Below, in pieces: positions 1 to 6,900 of a stretch of 19,622 bases of DNA. The DNA comes from Symbiodinium natans. Taxonomy: Eukaryota > Sar > Dinophyceae > Suessiales > Symbiodiniaceae. Where the stretch lies: contig CAJNDS010001418.1 in assembly GCA_905221605.1 (NCBI GenBank), positions 1 to 19,622 of the forward strand. Direction: 5' to 3'. Below the pieces are notes generated by a model. The model searched no databases and was not told where the DNA came from. It saw only the letters and a program-made list of their open reading frames with translations. Both the position numbers and the translations under genes were made by a program. Numbering within the stretch: the stretch's first letter is position 1; every line of letters begins with the position of its first letter.

Positions 1-501
1 CAGCCCTAAACAGCCCTTTCCCTGAAGGTCCTCACCCTTTTGCTGGTGGGCGAGGCTCTTGCATCCTCGAGCTGGTCTCTAGCTGCCAGTACGCAGACTA
101 TGGTACAAATGGTACACTGTACAAACTACCGGCCCTAAGCTACGGCTACGGCTACTCACCTATCCAGAACTACCCTACGGGCTACTGGACTCAGCGAGAG
201 CCGCGCACATCGCTTGTGCCGCAGCCAGTGCAACTCGCACGCGCTTCGGCGAGCGCACTGCCGCGACCAGGACACGGTCCGCAGCACCTGCAAAAGAGCA
301 CCCTCGACAAGAGGGGCCACAGGCAGGGCGGAGAAGAAAAGTGCGGGGAATGCAAAATGGGCAGGCTTCCAACCTGCCGCGGCTTTTCGCCCGCAGTCAC
401 GCAAAAGAAAGTGCAAAAGGTTGGCGAAGCAACGTGCCGTGCTGTAACGCCTGCTCTGATAATGCGTGGATGCATACCACGCCGCGCCAACTGGCCGCAG
501 C
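1..501. other. 3' flank of the element, no supported gene
   Basis: This stretch lies downstream, in minus-strand terms, of the stop codon of the PLD-like frame at 502. Short open frames exist on both strands but none shows a recognisable domain. It holds one copy of the dispersed 20-bp motif at 263-282. A small hairpin has GGCAGG at 360-365 and CCTGCC at 373-378. The sequence ACTGTAC-AAACTACCG at 116-131 recurs near the other end of the element at 16682-16698 with one extra base. I read it as the 3' untranslated or terminal region of the element. No clear LTR could be drawn by eye. Confidence 0.45.
263..282 (+). repeat. Copy of dispersed 20-bp motif
   Basis: GCGACCAGGACACGGTCCGC matches the consensus at 18 of 20 positions. 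It lies in the 3' non-coding flank, so coding bias does not explain it. Confidence 0.6.
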
Positions 502-1149
502 CTACTCGATACCCTGTGGAGCAGTGTTGGGGGCACGAGTGGCGTTGCCAGCAACGTTGGAGCTACTGGCTCGCTCCAACTGAGGGCGCTTTGCAACCGC
601 CTCATCGAGGGAGAATGCCTCAGCCGACACCCTCTGGAAATCCTCGACGTAGGACTGCGCGACAGGGTGCGTTTTGGGGACCTCAAGCTTAAGCCCTGCC
701 TCCGCATTGGCTTTGCTGCTTGTGGTAAAATTGAGGCTCCCAATCAGCACCACCGCGCCATCAGGCCGCAGTAGGCAAAGGGCCTTGGCATGGTGCAGCC
801 CTTGAATCCCGGTGCCTACCTTAGCCCCGCGGCCGTCGCGAGCATAGGCGTCGCGCACGGATGTGCCACAACCCACCTTCACCTCGGCACCTGCAGCCGC
901 CAAGCGTTTCAACGCTTGCCACTGAAGTTTGGTGCGGTGGCATTGTCCCATGTCGGCGACAATCCGAACGCTTGCGCCCTTGCCAAGCGACGCTTCGATT
1001 GCCTCGATGCAGGATGGGCAATCTAAGCTGTAAGCCCGGATGTAGATCACATCCTCTGCTGCTCCAGACCCAAGCAGCGTTTGGGCGGCCTGAATGCCTG
1101 AATGTATGGCCCGCCCGCAAGGAATTCCGCTTCTTTGACTGGAGAACTC
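502..1149 (-). CDS. PLD-like (HKD) nuclease/phosphodiesterase domain, last segment of the accessory block
   Basis: The frame is open from a stop at 1152 to the stop at 502; a GTG at 1050 is the first conventional alternative start. The core has HxK (HAK, codons at about 781-795), then GSLNFTTSS about 15 residues on (715-741), then an N-A-E-A-G-L stretch. This is the layout of single-HKD PLD-family proteins, which hydrolyse phosphodiester bonds through a phosphohistidine intermediate and usually work as dimers. The segment before it (VIYIRAYSLD, then a conserved-looking beta-alpha-beta region) fits the N-terminal half of a PLD lobe. The Asp of HKD sits farther from the Lys (7 residues between) than the textbook 4. 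It joins the SWIM frame upstream only through a -1 shift near 1.1 kb, so it was probably translated as the C-terminus of the same protein. Substrate unknown; nuclease activity is inferred from the family. Confidence 0.62.
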   Translation of the reverse strand, partial: EFSSQRSGIPCGRAIHSGIQAAQTLLGSGAAEDVIYIRAYSLDCPSCIEAIEASLGKGASVRIVADMGQCHRTKLQWQALKRLAAAGAEVKVGCGTSVRDAYARDGRGAKVGTGIQGLHHAKALCLLRPDGAVVLIGSLNFTTSSKANAEAGLKLEVPKTHPVAQSYVEDFQRVSAEAFSLDEAVAKRPQLERASSSNVAGNATRAPNTAPQGIE

Positions 1150-2471
1150 CTAGCGGGGGCTGGGCCCTTGTTCCTCCGGCCTGGCGTGCGCGCCACAGTG
1201 GCAGTGGCGGCACGTTGCACGGAGCCGGACTGTGCGTGGGCTGCGCTCGCTCCATTTGCTGGGGCCGCGGCCAGGTCACGACCCGCGAGCCCCTGAAAGC
1301 AGGAGAGCCCGCGGCTCTTGGCCGCGAGTTGGGAGAAACACCCTTCACTGTTCCCCAAACCCAACACCACCTTACCCCTAGCTAGGGCATCGGAGGCGGT
1401 ACTCCGAATGGAGTCTGTGAGCGCAGGACCCGCGCCTCGCTGGGCCGCGTGCAAAAACCCTAAGGAACGAGCGGTGTCCATTGCGGCATCGCAATGCCCG
1501 CAGCGTCCTTCTGCCAGGTAAGCACGACAGCCACAGGCAGCTGTCTCCTCCTTGAGATGCACCCAAACCTTATGGGTCACCCCTTTCTTGGTGCTCGCGA
1601 CCTCAAACGTCGCTTCGGAGCCAAGGAGCTGAGACAGCCGCGCCTCAGGGGCCGCGGTGTTGCCATGTCGCAAATGCGCAACGCGATTGGCAACGGCACG
1701 ACTCACGTACCACAGAACAGCACCGCACAAGATCACTACCACGAGAGTGATGGCTGTTCCGGCGACCCACACGGCCCGCCTCGCCCCGTGACCGATTTCC
1801 TCGACCACGTCGGCCGAAATCGTTGCAACCGCGTGCATAGAGTCCTCGACAACATGCACAGCCCCGCGGTGCAACTGCAAGGCAATCGGCGCCGACGCTG
1901 CAGCCGCCAGGCCCCACCAGCCGTTGATGTTCCCGTTGAGGGCATGCATCAACCTATTGAGGAGCCCGCGACCTAGGAAAAACGGGGTCCGCGGCGGAAG
2001 CGGAACACTCGGCGGCGGCCGGGCCGACCCGCACGGGAAGGCTGGGACCCAGCTTGTGCTTGGGCGGGGCTGGAACGCGGCAATTATGCCCGCGGCGTAA
2101 GCGCCCCAGGCGTACTTGCCCCTCCCCTTGGGCTTGCCCTTGGCATCGGACTTGCCTCTGCCCTTCGGCTTGCCCTGGCCCTTGCCACGGGCGTCTGCCC
2201 AAGCACTCCAAGGGTCGCGGCCCTTGCCGTACGTCGCCTCCTCGCGACGCCTCTTGCCGCCCCTCTTCTTGTGTTTGCTTCTAAGAAGAGGCTGGATCGT
2301 TTCCTGATCCATCGCGCGATTGGCCAGAAGGATCTCGTACTCCAGCTCGTCCTGGCTGCTCTCGGAGCCCGAGTCCCTCTCTTCGCCGCGCCGCGGATCC
2401 GGGATCCCGCGGGAAACGACCTCTGCCAAGCGGAGGGGTGTGCTGCACCTAAGCGGAGGGGTGTGCTGCAC
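1047..2471 (-). CDS. Accessory segment with GK-rich linker, membrane helix and SWIM zinc finger
   Basis: This frame continues the RanBP2-finger protein after the 23-bp duplication at 2428-2473. The start shown lies inside that duplication and is not a real initiation site. In order it has: a charged region with RGEERDSGSESSQDELEYE; a Gly/Lys/Arg-rich linker (about 2096-2195) like the linkers in Gag; a Pro-rich stretch; a clear hydrophobic helix (about 1696-1770, core ITLVVVILCGAVLWYV); and a SWIM finger with C-x-C-x8-C-x-H (CGCRAYLAEGRCGHC, 1491-1535). SWIM domains bind nucleic acid or protein and occur in MuDR/Mutator transposases and in SWI/SNF-linked proteins. A final Ala/Arg-rich region leads to a TGA at 1047-1049. 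Just before that end the coding signal passes to the PLD frame. No catalytic domain is visible in this segment. Confidence 0.55.
   Translation of the reverse strand: MQHTPPLRCSTPLRLAEVVSRGIPDPRRGEERDSGSESSQDELEYEILLANRAMDQETIQPLLRSKHKKRGGKRRREEATYGKGRDPWSAWADARGKGQGKPKGRGKSDAKGKPKGRGKYAWGAYAAGIIAAFQPRPSTSWVPAFPCGSARPPPSVPLPPRTPFFLGRGLLNRLMHALNGNINGWWGLAAAASAPIALQLHRGAVHVVEDSMHAVATISADVVEEIGHGARRAVWVAGTAITLVVVILCGAVLWYVSRAVANRVAHLRHGNTAAPEARLSQLLGSEATFEVASTKKGVTHKVWVHLKEETAACGCRAYLAEGRCGHCDAAMDTARSLGFLHAAQRGAGPALTDSIRSTASDALARGKVVLGLGNSEGCFSQLAAKSRGLSCFQGLAGRDLAAAPANGASAAHAQSGSVQRAATATVARTPGRRNKGPAPARSSPVKEAEFLAGGPYIQAFRPPKRCLGLEQQRM
1267..1286 (+). repeat. Copy of dispersed 20-bp motif
   Basis: GCGGCCAGGTCACGACCCGC matches the consensus at 19 of 20 positions. 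It reads A-G-R-D-L-A-A in the SWIM-segment frame. Confidence 0.6.
1491..1535 (-). other. SWIM-type zinc finger core
   Basis: The translated core is CxC-x8-CxH followed at once by another Cys. A short beta-rich stretch (VTHKVWVHL) precedes it, as is usual in SWIM domains. Known family members use it for DNA or protein binding; the ligand here is not known. Confidence 0.6.
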
Positions 2472-3934
2472 CTAAAGCACAGCTGCCTGAATGAAAGGTT
2501 CCATTCATAGCAGTTAGGGCACTGCCACCCTGCTATGCGGAGCGCTTCGCTGATGTGATCATCGCGCTCCGCCTTCTCCGCCTTGCGCCGCTCCCGCTTC
2601 TTGGCGCGCTCGGCCGCCTGCGCCTCCTCGGCCGCCTGGAGGGCTTCAGCGAGTTCCTCATCGCTGAGGAGCCTCGCGGCATCTGCCCGCGCTTGTTGGT
2701 CTTCAAGCTCTTCGGCAGAAAACCTCCGCCGCCATTGCTCCGGCGCGGTTTGAGGATCCACCTCCCACCACCCGATGTCGATCCCATTGATCCATCGGCC
2801 GTCGCACGGGGCGCCCGCATTCGGGCCGCCCGCGTGCGTGGTGAGGCACTGGTCCTCGGTAACCGGGTTGATGGCTTCGCAGAAGAAGCACCGCCAGCTG
2901 CCGTAGGGGTAAAAGCGGCCTTCGACGTAGGCTCGGTTGGCTGGGAGGGCGACCTCGTCCGCCTCATCCGCGGTGGCTGCCTCCATCTCAACCGAGACCT
3001 CTTCGTCCTTGACGACCTCAGCCTCCTCCTCCTGTTCCTCCTTGGCCAGGGGCTCTTCTCGCTCCCGGCCGACGTTGAGGTGGGACTCAGTGCGAACCTC
3101 GGCGCGCATCAAAATGACGTCAAGGCTATCCGCGGCTGGGTCGCCCGCGAAGAAGGAGTCGATCTCCTTGGCATGGAGATCGTCAAGAGGCGTCACCAGG
3201 TCCGGCGAGTAATCTCGCTTGGAGCGACGCTCAGCCAGGCGTCGCTGGACGTCGCCCTTCGGCGGCTCGAGGGCCCGCCCGCGCGGAGCGGCCTTCCGCG
3301 GAGGCTCGGGCTCGGCCTCCTCCGTGGGCTCGCTCTTGGGCGTGGACCCTCCATCGCTTCCCTCTGGAGCACCAGGGGGGTCCAGCTCGGGGTCGTCGCG
3401 AAGCCACCCCGGCGGATGGCTACCACCATAGATGTGGTGCGATCCATCCTCAAGCTGGATTCGGTCCCCTCGCTTCAGGAGCGGGACTCTCGAGTGATCG
3501 TACCCGTTGGCTTTGTGGTACCTAATCACTCGGAGCATGGGCACCTCCCCATACCCACCGTCCTTTCCTCGGCGGAACAGCCGTCCCCGCCAGTCCTGAC
3601 GAAAAGGGTCAAGAGGTGCGGAGGGGCTGATCCCCAGGTTGGGCGGAAGAGAGGCGCCATGGCAGGCCGCCTGATGCAAGTGGTACTGCACCAGCGACTC
3701 AAAGGCTAGCCCGCATCCCGGAGCCGAACATCCGTAGTGGCCGTCAGCGTTGGGGCGAGGCTCCTCTGAGGCTGAGGCGGACTGGGCGGTCCCGCCTCCC
3801 GAAGGCCTGGCGGAACTGCTCGACCCCGCAGCCCCGGGGGCGTCCTGACCATCGTCAGACACCTCTTCCCCGTCGGCGCCTTCCCCGGCCGCCCGACTCT
3901 CTCCCTCTCGGCGCCGTTTTGAGGGACTCCTCAC
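2084..3934 (-). CDS. Zinc-finger accessory segment (C2H2 and RanBP2-like fingers)
   Basis: This frame continues the Tpt1-containing polypeptide after a +1 shift near 3918. The GTG at 3934 is only the first possible start in this frame, and the true start is probably far upstream. In order: a KR- and E-rich disordered region; a C2H2 finger C-x4-C-x12-H-x4-H (3659-3730); a long charged linker with many Glu, Pro and Arg; a WRCFFCEAINP motif that resembles the first half of a RanBP2 finger (about 2846-2905); a coiled-coil-like Ala/Glu/Lys helix (about 2560-2700); and a clean RanBP2-type finger W-x-C-x2-C-x10-C-x2-C (2470-2531). RanBP2 fingers commonly bind single-stranded RNA or ubiquitin. Residues encoded after about 2450 in this frame are shadow, because the 23-bp duplication moves the real coding into the next frame. 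The fingers suggest a nucleic-acid-binding role; no enzyme domain is seen here. Confidence 0.6.
   Translation of the reverse strand: MRSPSKRRREGESRAAGEGADGEEVSDDGQDAPGAAGSSSSARPSGGGTAQSASASEEPRPNADGHYGCSAPGCGLAFESLVQYHLHQAACHGASLPPNLGISPSAPLDPFRQDWRGRLFRRGKDGGYGEVPMLRVIRYHKANGYDHSRVPLLKRGDRIQLEDGSHHIYGGSHPPGWLRDDPELDPPGAPEGSDGGSTPKSEPTEEAEPEPPRKAAPRGRALEPPKGDVQRRLAERRSKRDYSPDLVTPLDDLHAKEIDSFFAGDPAADSLDVILMRAEVRTESHLNVGREREEPLAKEEQEEEAEVVKDEEVSVEMEAATADEADEVALPANRAYVEGRFYPYGSWRCFFCEAINPVTEDQCLTTHAGGPNAGAPCDGRWINGIDIGWWEVDPQTAPEQWRRRFSAEELEDQQARADAARLLSDEELAEALQAAEEAQAAERAKKRERRKAEKAERDDHISEALRIAGWQCPNCYEWNLSFRQLCFRCSTPLRLGAAHPSAWQRSFPAGSRIRGAAKRGTRAPRAARTSWSTRSFWPIARWIRKRSSLFLEANTRRGAARGVARRRRTARAATLGVLGQTPVARARASRRAEASPMPRASPRGGASTPGALTPRA
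2428..2473 (+). repeat. Perfect 23-bp tandem duplication that breaks the reading frame
   Basis: Bases 2428-2450 and 2451-2473 are identical 23-mers in direct tandem. 23 is not a multiple of three. The minus-strand frame that reads CFRCSTPLRL over the first copy met is lost after it. The next frame reads the same CSTPLRL again over the second copy and continues with coding-like sequence. Removing one copy would make the two frames continuous. This looks like a replication-slippage duplication in this copy. Confidence 0.9.
2470..2531 (-). other. RanBP2-type zinc finger
   Basis: The segment reads WQCPNCYEWNLSFRQLCFRC, matching W-x-C-x2-C-x10-C-x2-C. The family binds single-stranded RNA (ZRANB2-like) or ubiquitin. 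The last Cys codons sit at the edge of the 23-bp duplication, and the finger is complete before the frame is lost. Confidence 0.72.
3659..3730 (-). other. C2H2 zinc finger
   Basis: The spacing is C-x4-C-x12-H-x4-H with the expected aromatic and Leu positions (F and L in FESLVQYHLH). It is a single finger in a charged, otherwise disordered region, so nucleic-acid binding is plausible but not certain. Confidence 0.6.
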
Positions 3935-6900
3935 GCTTGGTGATCTTCTCCAGCTTCACCATCGCAGTTCCCGCAACCTCCAGTATTCTCGACTGGAGCT
4001 TCTGCGCTCTAAGAAGAGCTTCGGACCGCGCGAGGTATTCCTTCGCGCTGGTGACCACAGACTGGCCGAGCACGAGGACTCCTTCCTCTGTGCTCTCGGC
4101 CTTGGCCCCACTTGCGGGCTCCTCGTCCTCCTTCACTTTGACCGCGGCTCGAGGCGCCCGCGTGTCGGGAAGATCCGAGCTGGAACTATCTTCCTCGACA
4201 CCTTCAGCTTCTTGGGCTGCCTCTTCCTCGAGCGAGTCCTCGGGCTCGAGGACATTGGGGCCCGGGACGTTGCGCCTAGGGTACACCTTGGGCTTCGCTG
4301 GCACGATCGAAGTCCTAGGGGTCCCTGAGGGACGCCCTTTGGCCTTAGGCGCGGCCTTAGGAGGGGTAACAGGTTGGGCGGCCCCCGCGGCCATGACACG
4401 ACCCGCAGGGGCCAGCACAACCGTCGAGGAGCTCGCCGCGCCACTGCTGGCCGCAGCAGCTTGGGACGCTTGGACCGTGCCCAGTTTCGGTCCTCGCCCC
4501 AACGGCGGGTTGGGGCCCGCACTGGTGTCGCCTAAACTCCTTAGGTCGACACGCTGGACCAACCGATCCACTTCCAACTCAGCTATCAAGTCTGAGTAGA
4601 CAGGCGAGCCCTTGGGGAGTGCCCAGATGCGGGAAATGCCGGTGGCCCTAATCTGGCCAGTGAGGGCCACCCCATCCGCTCCTGCATAGATGGGCACTCC
4701 GGCGTCCCGCAGGACCGCCAGTCGGACCTCGACTATGCAAGTCGATCCGCGGCGGAACCCGCGCCTTCCGTCCTCCCACTGCGTGGGGCAGTGTCCTAGG
4801 ACGTAGTGCACCCCGAGGCGGCCTCCCGGCCCGCCGCCGGGGATCAGGCCGTTCTGCATCAGGCTTGGCACGACATGCAGGTCCGTGCCGTGCCACATGG
4901 CCGGGCCATACTGATGGATGAGGTCGTCGATGGCCGTTTCACTTAGGCCCTCCATCATGAACCGCATCGGATGGCCGCAATCGGCAGAGTGGCCTTGGAA
5001 GGCACGAAGGAAACCAGCGTGCGAGGTGTCCAACCTCGGTTTCCGCTGGTTGGCGTCGTGCGCGACCGCCTGGTTGTACTGGTTGATAGTGATCCCGAGT
5101 TGTTCGATCAACTCATCAACCGGGTAGAGGCCGCCCGGACCGAACCGGCCTCTGCAGCCACCTTCGCCGTGCCGCATGCATCGGACTAGCAGGCGCTGCA
5201 CATCGTCGATCGAGGGCGTTCCCTTTCGGCCCTTAGGGCCTGGGCTCTTGCTCTTGCCCCTGCCCTTCGATCCTCCTCCACCCATCGCGGCACTGAGGCC
5301 CGCGGCTTTGCTGGACCTCCGATGGGCGAGGGAAACCTGACGCGCCCTCGAGCGGCCAGGACACGGCCCGCTGCAAGGGGCTGGTGTGCAGTAGTGGTAG
5401 GCAGCCGCTCCCGCGCGGCCAGGGCACGGCCCGCAGCGGGGCCTTGTGGTTGACCACGAAGGTCCGGGCGACCGATCGGTCGCTCCCGCGCGGTCTGGTC
5501 GCGACCCGCAGCGGGGCGCAGTGCACAGGCACGAACGCGGGGAGGGACTACCTACCCTAGGCTCTACAACACACTTGAACCGCTGCGGCGGGGGTTTGGG
5601 GAGTTTCCTTAAGGTCTGGGCTTTAAGGCTTCCACGGCTTCTGCTTTCACCTTGGACCGAACCTCTAGGCCTGCTTCCTAAACACTGGCTGCGGGACAAA
5701 CGAACGAAGCTGCACACGACGAACGACGAAAAATCCTTCTGCCCGCAGACCGGCGACCTGGGAAACGGCCCGCCCCAAAAACACCCGCCCTGAACACAGA
5801 AACACCCGAACAGCCCCAACATCCTGAGCATCAGAACGCGCGTGGGGTGATTCTGGTCCGAGCGCGCCGCGTCATGGTTCGCGCGCTTGGAGTTGTGCGC
5901 ACCGCGAACGCCTAAGGCTTCAAGAGCAGACGACGCGCTCTGCGGAGCCGCGACTGCCCCCTTGGCGCACGCTTCGCGCACCGCCCCCTCGGCTTGGGCA
6001 TCAGTGAAAAACTGCCCATCAATGACCCTACCCGTCCTAACAGTAAGATCATCCACGTAGGCTATCCACTCCTTAGTATACTTAAGGCGCCTACCTCTGC
6101 CGGGGGCATAGGCCCTATCAACCACAAAGTTGAAATCATCTGGGCCGTTAATCGGGCCAAAGGTGAGGCCGACAGGGAGATATTTCCCTGATCTTGCCAC
6201 AATGGCCAACACCTCGCGAGCACGCTTGGTGTTCCTAATCTGATTAAACCCACTAACCGCATCCACGAAGGTATACCAAACCGAACCTACCGCGGCGGCG
6301 AGCACATCGCTGCCCCGCCGACAATAGTACGTGGAGCGCTTAATTCGGGCATTCACACGGCGGTAGTCAACCACCAAGCGTCGCTTCCTATGCCGCTTGT
6401 AGCTGGGCATTTCCTTGGTCGGAAACGGCGCAGATCCCCAAGCCGAGCTGCCGCGGATCAACTGACCCCGCTTGCATTCTTCTTCAAGCTTGTCGTCGAC
6501 CCATTGCGCGGACTCGCCCCTCAGACTGTGAGGCTGGGACGAGACCGGCGGCCCGGTGGGGATGCAGTCATGGGCGAACTTCCTGACCGTGGTCCTGGTG
6601 GTGTCCTCCACCCAGAACCCAGCGGCCTTTCGCCGTATGACCTCCCTGACGGCTGCGATGTCAGCATCGGTCAGCCCGGGTCTGGTTGGTCCAGGCTCGA
6701 TCTTCAAACCCGACCATACGAGGTCTCTATAGGCCTCGGTGCGCCTAGGATCCTCCGCGACCTTCTCGCCCGCAAGAGCATAGACCTCAAGGTCAGCCCG
6801 GACGGAATCCCAGTCCTTGGCGTCCGCCTTGGTCCGCCAAAACGCTTCCTTCTCAGCGGCGTACTTATCCACCTCCTTATCCAGCTCCGCACGCTCTGCT

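Noticed and set aside
138-160. CCGTAGCC on the minus strand, like the start of the spliced leader
   Set aside because: Only eight bases match, within a short CCGTAG repeat; the rest of the leader is absent.
454-465. Match of 9 of 12 bases to a tRNA-Met primer-binding site (TATCAGAGC on the minus strand)
   Set aside because: It sits at the 3' side of the element, whereas a primer-binding site must lie 5' of Gag. Probably chance.
2555-3709. 384-codon open frame on the plus strand
   Set aside because: It is antisense to the zinc-finger accessory segment. Its translation is Leu/Arg-rich with no domain, while the minus frame has clear C2H2 and RanBP2 fingers.
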